Positions 28,294-37,206 are shown, counted from the stretch's first letter. The stretch: 64,000 bases of DNA from an uncultured Bacteroidota bacterium (GCA_902617285.1 CACMVZ010000001.1:62001-126000), one strand, 5' to 3'. The notes: generated by a model from the sequence alone, not told the origin. Numbers and translations: made by a program.

Positions 28294-29556
28294 ATGAGCA
28301 TACTCTTAAAAGGCGCAACAATAGTAGATAATAAGAGTAATTTAAATTTCAAAATAAAAGATATTCTGATCAAAGATGGTGTTATAGTTGACATTGCAGA
28401 TAACATCAAAACTAAATCAAAAAATATTATTGATCTTAAAAACCTTCATGTTTCAAGAGGCTGGATGGATACATCAGTAAGTTTTGGAGAGCCAGGATAT
28501 GAAGAAAGGGAAACAATTTCAAATGGATTAGAAACAGCTGCATCATCAGGATTTACCTCTATACTGTTAAATCCGAATTGTGATCCGATTATTGATAATC
28601 ATTCATCAATTGAATTCTTAAAAAGAAAATCGATCGATACTACTACTCAGATATATCCAATTGGTAGCCTAACTCATAATTCAAACGGTAAAGATTTAGC
28701 TCCATTGTATGATATGAAGATTGCTGGAGCAGTAGCATATGGGGATTATAAGCAGTCAATTAATGATTCGTCACTTCTTAAAATAGCATTAGAATACACC
28801 AAAACTTTTGGCGGAAGAATAATCTCATTTTCTCAGGACGAATTTCTATCAGAAAATGGAGTAATTAACGAGGGAATAGTCAGTACTCAACTTGGATTAA
28901 AGGGTGTACCTCCAATATCAGAATCAATATGTATTTTCAGAGATATTGAAATTTTAGAATATTCTAATGGTAAAGTTCATATTCCATATGTTAATACAAA
29001 AAAAGGAGTAGATTTAATAAGAGATGCTAAGAAAAGAAATCTAAATATTACATCTAGTGTAAGTTTAGCTCATATAACTCTTTCTGATAAAGATATTATT
29101 GATTTCAACACTAATCTTAAACTTAATCCTCCTCTAAGAGATAATTCTGATATACAAGCACTAAAAGAAGGAATAATTGACGGAACAATTGATTTTGTTA
29201 CAAGCATGCATGAACCTATTAATGATGATTTTAAAAAGGTTGTTTTTGACGATGCAATTCCTGGAACAATTGCCTTAGAATGTTTATTTGGTATTCTATG
29301 CAATAATTTTACATTAGAAAAAACAATAGATATTTTAACAAGAAGAAAAGATGTTTTTGAAATAGAAGATTGTCCAATAGAAGTTGGATCAAAGGCAGAT
29401 TTGACAATTTTTAACCCAGAAGTTAATTATGTTTTTTCAGAAAATCATATACTTTCATCTTCAAATAACTGTGCGTATTTAGATAAAAATCTAAAGGGTA
29501 TTGTTTATGGGGCAATTAATAATAATAAAGCCACATTAAATAAATTATGGACCTAG
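28294..29556 (+). CDS. Dihydroorotase-like protein lacking key metal ligands
   Basis: 420-residue amidohydrolase-fold protein close to the pyrC type. The place where active dihydroorotases have D-x-H-x-H is WMDTSVSFGEPGYEE near residue 60, with no His pair. The later conserved Asp-His-Ala-Pro motif appears as TSMHEPIND near 305, so the catalytic Asp is replaced by Met. The HITLSDKDI and C-terminal composite domain are kept. Non-catalytic dihydroorotases act structurally with aspartate transcarbamoylase in some bacteria; that role here is inferred. The gene overlaps its downstream neighbour by 10 bp. Confidence 0.8.
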   Translation: MSILLKGATIVDNKSNLNFKIKDILIKDGVIVDIADNIKTKSKNIIDLKNLHVSRGWMDTSVSFGEPGYEERETISNGLETAASSGFTSILLNPNCDPIIDNHSSIEFLKRKSIDTTTQIYPIGSLTHNSNGKDLAPLYDMKIAGAVAYGDYKQSINDSSLLKIALEYTKTFGGRIISFSQDEFLSENGVINEGIVSTQLGLKGVPPISESICIFRDIEILEYSNGKVHIPYVNTKKGVDLIRDAKKRNLNITSSVSLAHITLSDKDIIDFNTNLKLNPPLRDNSDIQALKEGIIDGTIDFVTSMHEPINDDFKKVVFDDAIPGTIALECLFGILCNNFTLEKTIDILTRRKDVFEIEDCPIEVGSKADLTIFNPEVNYVFSENHILSSSNNCAYLDKNLKGIVYGAINNNKATLNKLWT

Positions 29557-30188
29557 AGTATTTGATAAGAAGATCTGAAAAGTCTTCAAAACCCTCAAGT
29601 ATTTTTATGTTTCATGGATATGGAAGTAATAAAGAGGATTTATTTTCACTCGAACAGTATTTTCCTAAATTATATACTGTAGTTTCTTTTGATGCTCCAA
29701 TAAGCCTTCCTTTTGGTGGATATTCATGGTTTAACATAGACTATTCGGATATACTAGAGAACAATTTAGATAAAAGATATAAAGAGATAAATGAAAGTAT
29801 TGAGATGATAATGAATAATATTAATTCATTAATCGAAAAAGAGAATCTAAATAAAGAAGACGTATCAATTTTAGGTTTTAGTCAAGGCGGCAGTATATGT
29901 TGGAAATTAGGCCTTGACAATAGTTATAATTTTAGAAGAGTTATTCCTATTAGTTCTTTCATTCATCCTAGCTACCTTAATAATGATCTAGAATCATACA
30001 CAAATAGACTAATCTATTGCTCACATGGGTCCTTAGATGATGTTATTCCTTTAAATATAGTTGATGATCATATTTTAAAACTTTCAAAAAATAATGATTT
30101 GACTTATCATAAATTTGATTCTGGTCACACAATATCTCAAGAAAATTTAATTAGCTTATTAAATTGGATTAACGACACAAGTATTTAA
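29547..30188 (+). CDS. Alpha/beta hydrolase, phospholipase/carboxylesterase family
   Basis: 213 residues. HGYGSNKEDLF near residue 23 forms the oxyanion region, the nucleophile is in GFSQGGSICW near 111, the acid is in SLDDVIP near 160 and the His in DSGHTISQ near 196. The closest family is the YpfH/acyl-protein-thioesterase type, acting on short acyl esters. Cytosolic, no signal peptide. Coupled to the dihydroorotase-like gene by overlap and converges with a 4-bp overlap on a metallo-hydrolase. Confidence 0.85.
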   Translation: MDLEYLIRRSEKSSKPSSIFMFHGYGSNKEDLFSLEQYFPKLYTVVSFDAPISLPFGGYSWFNIDYSDILENNLDKRYKEINESIEMIMNNINSLIEKENLNKEDVSILGFSQGGSICWKLGLDNSYNFRRVIPISSFIHPSYLNNDLESYTNRLIYCSHGSLDDVIPLNIVDDHILKLSKNNDLTYHKFDSGHTISQENLISLLNWINDTSI

Positions 30189-30955
30189 TCTAATTCAACT
30201 ACTAATCCATCATAAGCAAGACTTACATTAGCTGGAAGCTTTTTACAGACCTCCTCATGGAATCCCATATTATGACTTATATGTGTGAAATATGTTGTTT
30301 TTGGATTTATTTGATTGATAATTTCAATTGCTTCATCAACATTCAAATGTGATGGATGTGGATCAAACCTTAAAGCATTAATGACTAAAACATCAAGATT
30401 TTTTAACTTTTCTAGTTCTTCTTTATGGATTATCTTAACATCGGTTAGATATGCAAAATTATTAATTCTAAAGCCTAATACTGGAAGCTTCATATGCATA
30501 GATTCAACTGGTATTATTGTTAAGTCTTTAATTTGAAATTTACTATCCTTATTAATTAGATTTACTTCAAAGTCTGGTGCGCCAGGATATTTTTTAGTTG
30601 GATCAAAAATATATGCAAATCTTTCTTTTAATGAATTTAAGACTCTTTCATGAAGATAAATTGGAATCTTTCCCTGTCTAAAAAAATATGGTCGAGTATC
30701 ATCAATACCAGATGTATGATCAGCGTGCTCATGAGTGAAAACAATTGCATCAAGTTTTTTGCAATCAGCTCTCAACATTTGCTGTCTAAAATCAGGTCCA
30801 CAGTCAATATTAAAGGCAATATCACCATATTGAATTAAAATAGAGGATCTAAGTCTTTTATCTTTTAAATCTTTGCTGAAAGATACTGGATGATCACTTC
30901 CTATAACAGGAATACCCTGTGAAGTCCCGGTTCCTAAAAAAGTTATTTTTAGCAC
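30185..30955 (-). CDS. MBL-fold metallo-hydrolase, PhnP-like
   Basis: 256 residues. FLGTGTSQGIPVIG at the N-terminus, the metal-binding THEHADHTSGIDD near 78, and later MHMKLPVLGFR, YLTDVK and THISHNMGFHEE near 225. This arrangement fits the phosphodiesterase-like PhnP/RNase Z-like branch of the MBL superfamily. The true substrate is not evident. No signal peptide. It diverges from the gene starting at 31020. Confidence 0.85.
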   Translation of the reverse strand: MLKITFLGTGTSQGIPVIGSDHPVSFSKDLKDKRLRSSILIQYGDIAFNIDCGPDFRQQMLRADCKKLDAIVFTHEHADHTSGIDDTRPYFFRQGKIPIYLHERVLNSLKERFAYIFDPTKKYPGAPDFEVNLINKDSKFQIKDLTIIPVESMHMKLPVLGFRINNFAYLTDVKIIHKEELEKLKNLDVLVINALRFDPHPSHLNVDEAIEIINQINPKTTYFTHISHNMGFHEEVCKKLPANVSLAYDGLVVELD

Positions 30956-31019
30956 ACATAAATCTATGATAAATTATTCTTTTTTATTATTTAATCTTTG
31001 TAATTTTATAAAAAAATTG

Positions 31020-32447
31020 ATGAATATTATTCTTCCTGGAGATAAGGATTATGAGTCAAGACCTTCAATCCAAAGAAAGTCTTTAAGAATAAATCTAAAC
31101 GAGAATATTTACGGAACATTTGTTGAAATTGGTGCTGGTCAAGAGGTAGCTAGACATTTTTATAGGGTTGGTGCTGCATCAGGAACAATTGCTAAGTCAA
31201 TGAGTGCTTATGACAAGAGTTTTAGCGATAGCATATATGGTAAGGAGGATAATTCAAGATATGTTACGCAGAATAGATTAGATAAAATGCTTTCCCACGA
31301 AATGAATCTACTAGAAAAAAGAATTTCGAGGGATGAGTATCCAAATAAATTCTTTTTTGTTTATGCGAATACAGTTGCTACAATTGATTTTGTAAAAAAA
31401 TTTAAAGGTCATGGATGGATGGGGATTCGTTTTCAGACTGACCCAAATGATGATTATTCTGAAATTAAACTTCATTTAAGATTTCATCAAAACGAGGCTA
31501 AGCTTCAACAAGAAAGTCTTGGTATAATGGGTGTTAATCTTATTTATGGCGCTTTTTATAAGCACAATGAGCCACTTAAGTTAATGAAATACTTATATGA
31601 TCATATTGATAATCAATCAATTGAAATTGATACTATAAACTTTAGCGGTCCACTCTTTAAAGACGTTGATAATAGACTAATAAGTCTTGAACTAGTTAGA
31701 CTTGGAATGACCGATGCAGTTGTTTTTGATGAGACTGGGACTAATGTCTTACCTGCTCAAGTTTTATACAAAAAGAACATATTAACACTTAGGGGAAGCT
31801 ATAGACCAATAACTAAAGTGAATGAAGAAATGTTTAAGAAATCTCTTGAAGCATTTTTAGAGGAGAAAGGTGTCAAGAAAGAGAATACAATTGTATTACT
31901 TGAAATTACCCTCTCTAACCTAAGGTCAACAGGAGATATTGATGATAGTGACTATTTAGATCGAGCGAAATTATTATGTTCATTAGGCCATATGGTTATG
32001 ATTTCAAACTTTTCAGAGTATTATAAGCTTGTTAAATATTTAACTAGATATACAAAAAAACAACTAGGGTTAACTATGGGAGTAACAAATCTTATTGAAA
32101 TTTTTGATGAAAAATATTATGATGGTGTAAAAGGAGGAATATTAGAGGCTTTCGGTAATATTTTTAAGAATAACATGAAAATATACTTATATCCAGTATT
32201 AGATAAACAAAAAGGTAATGTAATCGACTCTACCAACTTAAAACTTGAAGACAATATGAAAGAATTTTATAAATATTTCAAGGTTAATGATAAGATTCGT
32301 GACCTAGAATTTAACAAAGATTATCTCAACATCTTCTCAAAAGACGTACTAAAACAAATAAAGAATAATACTCCTGGTTGGGAGGATAAACTTCCAGAGG
32401 GTGTATCTGATCTGATAATTAAGAAAAAGATGTTTGGTTATAAATAG
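31020..32447 (+). CDS. Large conserved protein of unknown function
   Basis: 475 residues from ATG 31020 (an in-frame ATG at 30966 would add an unmatched 18 residues). I recognise a widely conserved family starting near PSIQRKSLRINLNENIYG and continuing with FVEIGAGQEVARHFYRVGAASGTIAKSMSAYDK, sometimes labelled 'TonB-dependent receptor' or nicotinate enzyme, which the sequence does not support: there is no signal peptide or barrel. Soluble, with a conserved KFFFVYANTVAT segment and RLGMTDAVVFD in the middle. Function unknown. Confidence 0.8.
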   Translation: MNIILPGDKDYESRPSIQRKSLRINLNENIYGTFVEIGAGQEVARHFYRVGAASGTIAKSMSAYDKSFSDSIYGKEDNSRYVTQNRLDKMLSHEMNLLEKRISRDEYPNKFFFVYANTVATIDFVKKFKGHGWMGIRFQTDPNDDYSEIKLHLRFHQNEAKLQQESLGIMGVNLIYGAFYKHNEPLKLMKYLYDHIDNQSIEIDTINFSGPLFKDVDNRLISLELVRLGMTDAVVFDETGTNVLPAQVLYKKNILTLRGSYRPITKVNEEMFKKSLEAFLEEKGVKKENTIVLLEITLSNLRSTGDIDDSDYLDRAKLLCSLGHMVMISNFSEYYKLVKYLTRYTKKQLGLTMGVTNLIEIFDEKYYDGVKGGILEAFGNIFKNNMKIYLYPVLDKQKGNVIDSTNLKLEDNMKEFYKYFKVNDKIRDLEFNKDYLNIFSKDVLKQIKNNTPGWEDKLPEGVSDLIIKKKMFGYK

Positions 32448-32894
32448 TTAATCAAGAATTTGATCGGCATGGTCTTTCGTGTTGACCTTATCAATTACTC
32501 TTTCAATAACTCCTTCTTCATCAATTATAAATGTTGTTCTAAGAACTCCCTCATACTCATTTCCTCTAAATTTTTTCATTCCCCAAACTCCAAATGCATC
32601 AATTAATTCTTTAGAATCATCAGCTAATAAGTTGTATTTGAATCCAAATTTATCAGCAAACTTGTTTTGCTTATCCACAGTGTCAGGACTTACTCCAATG
32701 ACTTCATATCCCTGAGATGTGAGTTTAGAATAATTATCATTTAGATTACAACTTTGTGCAGTACAACCTGGGGTATTTGCTCTTGGATAAAAGAAAAGGA
32801 TAACTTTCTTTCCTTTAAAATTTGTAAGGTTAATAGTTTCACCCTTGTGGGTTGTTACATTTATATTTGGTATATTATCGCCTACTTTTAACAT
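32448..32894 (-). CDS. bcp: Thioredoxin-dependent peroxiredoxin, Bcp/PrxQ
   Basis: 148 residues. Motif FFYPRANTPGCTAQSCNLND near residue 35-54 contains the peroxidatic Cys in GCTA and the resolving Cys four residues later, as in atypical two-Cys PrxQ. It reduces peroxides with thioredoxin. The usual upstream K-x-FFYPxxxTPGCT signature is intact. It converges directly on the unknown 475-residue gene and diverges from nth. Confidence 0.95.
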   Translation of the reverse strand: MLKVGDNIPNINVTTHKGETINLTNFKGKKVILFFYPRANTPGCTAQSCNLNDNYSKLTSQGYEVIGVSPDTVDKQNKFADKFGFKYNLLADDSKELIDAFGVWGMKKFRGNEYEGVLRTTFIIDEEGVIERVIDKVNTKDHADQILD

Positions 32895-32918
32895 AATTTT
32901 TTTTTCAAAAGTAACTAA

Positions 32919-33566
32919 ATGAAACTAAAAGAAAAAGTTGATTTCCTAATAAATAAGCTTGAGGAAATTTATCCAACTCTTGAAATTCCGTTAGATCATA
33001 AAGACCCCTATACATTATTGATCGCTGTTCTTCTCTCTGCTCAAAGTACTGATAAGAAAGTAAACGAGATAACACCTAATTTATTTAATAAGGCAGATAA
33101 TCCTTATGATATGATTAAATTATCGATTGATGAGATTAGAGAGATAATTAAACCTGTTGGTCTCTCCCCTACTAAGTCAAAAGGTATTTGGAATTTATCA
33201 AAAATATTAATTGACAAATACAAAGGTAGAGTCCCAGAGGATATTAGTAAGTTGGAGGAACTTCCCTCTGTTGGTCATAAAACAGCTAGTGTAGTTGTAT
33301 CTCAAGGGTTTGGCCAGCCTGCATTTCCAGTTGACACTCATATACACAGGCTTATGTTTAGATGGGGATTATCAAATGGAAAAAATGTTGAAAGAACTGA
33401 AAAGGATGCTAAAAGAATTTTTCCTAAAGAAAAATGGAATGAACTCCATTTAAGGATAATCTTTTATGGAAGAGAATTTTGCCCTGCCCGAGGATGGGAT
33501 ATTAACAATGACATTATAACAAAAACTATTGGCAGGAAATCAATAATTAACAAACTTATTAAGTAA
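32919..33566 (+). CDS. nth: Endonuclease III without the Fe-S cluster motif
   Basis: 215-residue HhH-GPD glycosylase. LLSAQSTDKKVNEITPNLF near 42 and the HhH LPSVGHKTASVVVSQGFG with the catalytic Lys near 117, followed by FPVDTHIHRLMFRWGLS with the Asp near 137. The normal C-terminal Cys-x6-Cys-x2-Cys-x5-Cys cluster is absent; only one Cys is left in GREFCPARGW, and the tail is NNDIITKTIGRKS. It should still excise oxidised pyrimidines. I recall the same loss in related Flavobacteriia. Confidence 0.92.
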   Translation: MKLKEKVDFLINKLEEIYPTLEIPLDHKDPYTLLIAVLLSAQSTDKKVNEITPNLFNKADNPYDMIKLSIDEIREIIKPVGLSPTKSKGIWNLSKILIDKYKGRVPEDISKLEELPSVGHKTASVVVSQGFGQPAFPVDTHIHRLMFRWGLSNGKNVERTEKDAKRIFPKEKWNELHLRIIFYGREFCPARGWDINNDIITKTIGRKSIINKLIK

Positions 33567-33604
33567 TACCACAGCAGTCGTAACACTAATAAAATCAGTA
33601 TTTC

Positions 33605-33642
33605 AAGCTACTATCCTTTATTTTAGCCACATATATTCCACA
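33605..33642 (+). repeat. Direct-repeat site, left
   Basis: AAGCTACTAT at 33605-33614, then GCCACATATATTCCACA at 33626-33642. The same two blocks recur in the same order at 34212-34269. The two sites bracket two tiny membrane-protein genes. They may be borders of a small inserted cassette. Confidence 0.4.
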
Positions 33643-33697
33643 ATATTTTTTACAATATTACTTTCTGTTAATATTTATTAAGAAATATATAATCTAT

Positions 33698-33732
33698 GAA
33701 AAGACCCTCTTTTAATTAAGGGGGTTTTTTTA
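33698..33732 (+). terminator. Intrinsic terminator upstream of the small-gene cassette
   Basis: The AAAAGACCCTC arm pairs with GGGGG followed by seven Ts, with loop TTTTAATTAA, at about 33698-33732. It reads out on plus about 130 bp after nth and 15 bp before the next ATG, so it insulates the cassette from nth transcription. Confidence 0.65.
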
Positions 33733-33744
33733 TACATTAGATAT

Positions 33745-33936
33745 ATGGGAGAATTAACTCTTTTAATAATCTATTATGTTGTATGTATAATAGTTATTTT
33801 TCTATACTACAAAAAGAGAAAAATTAGGATGCCTTTTGATGGATTTGGCTACCCAGATGATGCAACCTTTGGTGAAAGATTTACCCTCGCCCTTTTAATA
33901 TGTATACCCTTACTTATTGAATTTTTCATATTATGA
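33745..33936 (+). CDS. Small two-segment membrane protein (63 aa)
   Basis: ATG 33745, 63 residues. Two hydrophobic helices (~4-21 and ~47-62) flank a basic patch (YYKKRKIRM) and a FGYPDDATFGERF loop. No family recognised. It is followed 22 nt later by another microprotein gene in the same direction, and both lie between the direct-repeat sites at 33605 and 34212. No homologue elsewhere in the window. Confidence 0.55.
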   Translation: MGELTLLIIYYVVCIIVIFLYYKKRKIRMPFDGFGYPDDATFGERFTLALLICIPLLIEFFIL

Positions 33937-33958
33937 AAAAACTAATTCTTAAATTATT

Positions 33959-34099
33959 ATGAAAATTAGAAATCCATTTAAGGATTATCTCTGCAGATTT
34001 AAAGATGATGCTACAAAGACCGAAAAAACTGTTTGGACTTTGGTTCTTATTTATTTTGGTTACGCTTTAGGACATGTTTTAGTTTACTATATTTTTTAA
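33959..34099 (+). CDS. Microprotein, MKxRNPFKDY family, copy 1 (46 aa)
   Basis: ATG 33959, 46 residues. The start MKIRNPFKDYLCRFKDD gives a hydrophilic region, then one membrane helix beginning KTVWTLVLIYFGYALGH. It aligns along its length with the 49-residue product at 55881-56030: shared MK-x-RNPFKDY, KDD-x-T, EK-x-VWTLVLI, FG-x-ALG and a terminal YIF. That two unlinked copies keep the frame and the residues supports a real gene. Function unknown; probable inner-membrane protein with cytoplasmic N-terminus. Confidence 0.65.
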   Translation: MKIRNPFKDYLCRFKDDATKTEKTVWTLVLIYFGYALGHVLVYYIF

Positions 34100-34123
34100 G
34101 TCATTTTTGTAGTCGTCACCTAA

Positions 34124-34152
34124 GTTCATGATCTACGAATGTAGATCTGAAC
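34124..34152. other. Hairpin in a gene-free stretch
   Basis: Inverted repeat: GTTCATGATCTAC (34124-34136), four-base loop, GTAGATCTGAAC (34141-34152), with one T bulge. The following sequence is A-rich rather than T-rich, so it is not a classical terminator on plus. The 34100-34423 region holds only this, the repeat site, a second weaker inverted pair (CAAGAT / ATCTTG near 34280-34310) and the candidate uvrA promoter; no gene is seen in it. Confidence 0.45.
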
Positions 34153-34211
34153 ATAAATAAAGAATTAATAAATTTGTATAGTTAATCCGTTTATACTTCA
34201 CTTTAACTCTT

Positions 34212-34269
34212 AAGCTACTATTTCTATAAATTTTGTTAAATGTTAATAATGTGCCACATATACGCCACA
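34212..34269 (+). repeat. Direct-repeat site, right
   Basis: AAGCTACTAT at 34212-34221, then GCCACATATACGCCACA at 34253-34269, itself a short internal direct repeat of GCCACAT. Same order and strand as the site at 33605-33642, with a longer gap between the blocks. Possible border of a small cassette. Confidence 0.4.
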
Positions 34270-34398
34270 TAAAACACTACAAGATTCTATATAATTACAT
34301 ATCTTGTCGAATTATTTAATTGTGAAATTATCAACAATAATAAGGGATTACATATGATTATATATTATTCTACATATACTATTTCTGAAATTATTAAG

Positions 34399-34406
34399 TA
34401 ATTTTG
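34399..34406 (+). promoter_or_regulatory. Candidate -7 box for uvrA
   Basis: TAATTTTG matches TAnnTTTG, 17 bp before the uvrA ATG. The same TAATTTTGCA string also stands before aroB. No clear -33 TTTG is visible. Confidence 0.4.
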
Positions 34407-34423
34407 CATTTTTTAAAGGCTTA

Positions 34424-37204
34424 ATGAAAGATATTTCTAAAATTGACCCCAAACATAACATCATTATTAAAGGTGCAAAGCTACATAACCTGAAGAATAT
34501 TGATGTAGTAATACCCAGAAACAAGTTTACAGTAGTTACTGGTTTATCAGGGTCAGGTAAATCATCATTAGCTTATGATACTCTATATGCTGAGGGACAG
34601 AGAAGGTATGTAGAAAGTTTATCATCATATGCACGTCAATTCATGGGTAAATTAAATAAGCCAAAAGTTGATTACATAAAAGGTATATCACCCGCAATAG
34701 CTGTTGAACAAAAAATCAACACATCAAATCCAAGGTCAACTGTAGGAACTAAGACTGAGATATATGATTACTTAAAGCTATTATTTGCAAGAATTGGTAA
34801 AACATATTCTCCTGTTTCAAATAAAATTGTAAAAAAAGATTCAGTATCTGATGTTGTTGATAAGATAATAAGCTTTGATGCTAATACAAAGCTTCTTCTT
34901 TTATCACCAATTGAATCATCAACGAAAGAGAAGTCAAAGGAAAGAATTGAAATACTTAAAAAACAGGGTTTTGTTAGAATTTTTAAGAAAGGTGAAGTAA
35001 TAGTCCTTAATGATATTAATGGAAAGGAAATATTAGATTTTAATCTAGTTGTTGACAGATTAGTGGTAAAGCATGACGAAGATTTCAAATCAAGAGTTTC
35101 AGATTCTGTTCAACTTTCATTTTACGAGGGTAAGGGTGTTTGTTCTATTTATGACATTGAGAAGGGTAAAGAAGTAACTTTTTCTAACAAATATCAGATG
35201 GATGGTATAAAATTTATTGAACCATCTATACATCTCTTTAGTTTCAACAATCCTTTTGGTGCATGTAAAAACTGTGATGGATTTGGAGAAACAATAGGAA
35301 TTGATGAAGAACTGGTAATCCCTAACAAAGCGTTATCAGTTTATGATGATGCAATTGCTCCCTGGAGAGGAACAGGTTTAAGGAAATATTATATGAAATT
35401 GATTAATAATGCCGATAGCTTCAAATTCCCTATATATAAGCCCTATAATAAGTTGTCAAAAGAAGAAGTTGAAACATTATGGAATGGGAATGATCATTTT
35501 ACAGGCATAAATAAATTCTTTAAATACCTAGAGAAAAAAAATTATAAGATCCAAAATAGAGTTCTTTTATCAAGATATCGAGGTAAAACTCTATGTAATG
35601 AATGTAAAGGAAGTAGGCTTAGAGAAGAATCCTATCATGTAAAAATAGATGGTAAAAATTTACCTGAAATACTAGAAATGCCTATTGACAAGCTTGGATT
35701 GTTTTTTAAAGAGATTAAAATAAATAAAACTGATAAAGAAATATCAGCTAGAATTCTAAAAGAGATTAACAATAGAATTGAATACATGAATAATGTAGGA
35801 TTAGGATACCTAACGCTAAACCGAAAAGCAAATACTTTATCAGGAGGAGAAACTCAAAGAATTAATTTAGCATCTTCTCTAGGAAGTAGTTTAGTAGGAT
35901 CAACGTATATTCTAGATGAGCCATCTATTGGTCTTCATTCAAGAGATAATGATAATCTTATTAAGATTTTAAAAAATCTAAAAGATATTGGTAATACGGT
36001 AATTGTTGTAGAACATGATGAGGAAATCATTTTATCCGCAGACCATATTGTTGATATTGGTCCAATGGCAGGAACTCTGGGAGGTGAAATAGTTGGTCAG
36101 GGAACAGTTAATCAGCTTTTGGATTCAGATACACTGACTTCAAAATATTTAAGGAGAGTTGAAAAAATTGAGTATCCAAGCCAAAGAAAGAAACCAGAAT
36201 ATTTTATAAATGTCAATGGTGCACAAGAAAATAATCTAAAAAACATAAGTGTAAAGATTCCTTTAGGTTGTCTATCAATGATCACAGGAGTGTCAGGAAG
36301 TGGAAAATCTACGTTAGTTAAGAAAATAATATACCCTGCATTACTTAATTATTTTAGAGATTATTCACAAAAACCAGGAAAATTTATTGATTTAACTGGA
36401 AATTTAAGTAAAATAAAATCTGTCCAGTTTATTGATCAGAACCCCATTGGGAGATCTTCTCGATCTAACCCTGTAACATATTTAAAAGTTTACGATGATA
36501 TTAGAACGTTATATTCAAAAATACCTCAGTCTGTATCCAAGGGTTTTAAATCGAAGTTCTTTTCATTCAATACAGATGGCGGAAGATGTGATGAATGTAA
36601 AGGAGAAGGAATTGTTAAAATAGAAATGCAGTTTATGGCAGATGTAGAGCTTGAGTGTGAAATTTGTAAAGGAAAAAGATTTAAAAATGAAATCACTTCA
36701 ATTAAATATAATGGAGTTAGTATTGATATGTTATTAAATATGACTGTTGATGATGCAATTCAATTTTTCAGAAAGTATAACCAAACAAAAATTGTCAATA
36801 AACTTCTACCCCTTCAATCAGTTGGACTTGGTTATATTTCTTTAGGTCAGTCTTCTAATACTTTATCAGGAGGTGAAGCTCAGAGGATTAAGCTAGCCTC
36901 TTTCATTGGAAAAGGAGATCAGCTTGATAAAACTTTTTTCATTTTTGATGAACCTACCACAGGTCTGCATTTTCATGATGTAAAAAAGCTGTTAAATACA
37001 TTTAATAAATTGATTAGAATGGGACATTCAATACTTGTTATAGAGCATAATCTTGATATGATTTCCTGTGCAGATCATATAATTGACCTTGGTCCAGAAG
37101 GAGGAGATAAAGGTGGAAATATTGTTGCTATTGGAACCCCAGAAGATTTAATTAAAAGCAAAGAATCATATACCGGTAAATATCTCAGGAAAAAGATTGG
37201 ATAG
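34424..37204 (+). CDS. uvrA: Excinuclease ABC subunit A
   Basis: 926 residues with two ABC ATPase modules. Walker A motifs are VTGLSGSGKSSLA near 38 and ITGVSGSGKSTL near 620; signatures are LSGGETQRI near 475 and LSGGEAQRI near 815. Zinc-finger Cys pairs are in CKNCDGFGE and CNECKGSRL in module one and CDECKGEG and CEICKGKRF in module two. UvrA2-UvrB scans DNA for bulky lesions. It ends two bases before the converging flippase gene. Confidence 0.96.
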   Translation: MKDISKIDPKHNIIIKGAKLHNLKNIDVVIPRNKFTVVTGLSGSGKSSLAYDTLYAEGQRRYVESLSSYARQFMGKLNKPKVDYIKGISPAIAVEQKINTSNPRSTVGTKTEIYDYLKLLFARIGKTYSPVSNKIVKKDSVSDVVDKIISFDANTKLLLLSPIESSTKEKSKERIEILKKQGFVRIFKKGEVIVLNDINGKEILDFNLVVDRLVVKHDEDFKSRVSDSVQLSFYEGKGVCSIYDIEKGKEVTFSNKYQMDGIKFIEPSIHLFSFNNPFGACKNCDGFGETIGIDEELVIPNKALSVYDDAIAPWRGTGLRKYYMKLINNADSFKFPIYKPYNKLSKEEVETLWNGNDHFTGINKFFKYLEKKNYKIQNRVLLSRYRGKTLCNECKGSRLREESYHVKIDGKNLPEILEMPIDKLGLFFKEIKINKTDKEISARILKEINNRIEYMNNVGLGYLTLNRKANTLSGGETQRINLASSLGSSLVGSTYILDEPSIGLHSRDNDNLIKILKNLKDIGNTVIVVEHDEEIILSADHIVDIGPMAGTLGGEIVGQGTVNQLLDSDTLTSKYLRRVEKIEYPSQRKKPEYFINVNGAQENNLKNISVKIPLGCLSMITGVSGSGKSTLVKKIIYPALLNYFRDYSQKPGKFIDLTGNLSKIKSVQFIDQNPIGRSSRSNPVTYLKVYDDIRTLYSKIPQSVSKGFKSKFFSFNTDGGRCDECKGEGIVKIEMQFMADVELECEICKGKRFKNEITSIKYNGVSIDMLLNMTVDDAIQFFRKYNQTKIVNKLLPLQSVGLGYISLGQSSNTLSGGEAQRIKLASFIGKGDQLDKTFFIFDEPTTGLHFHDVKKLLNTFNKLIRMGHSILVIEHNLDMISCADHIIDLGPEGGDKGGNIVAIGTPEDLIKSKESYTGKYLRKKIG

Positions 37205-37206
37205 AA

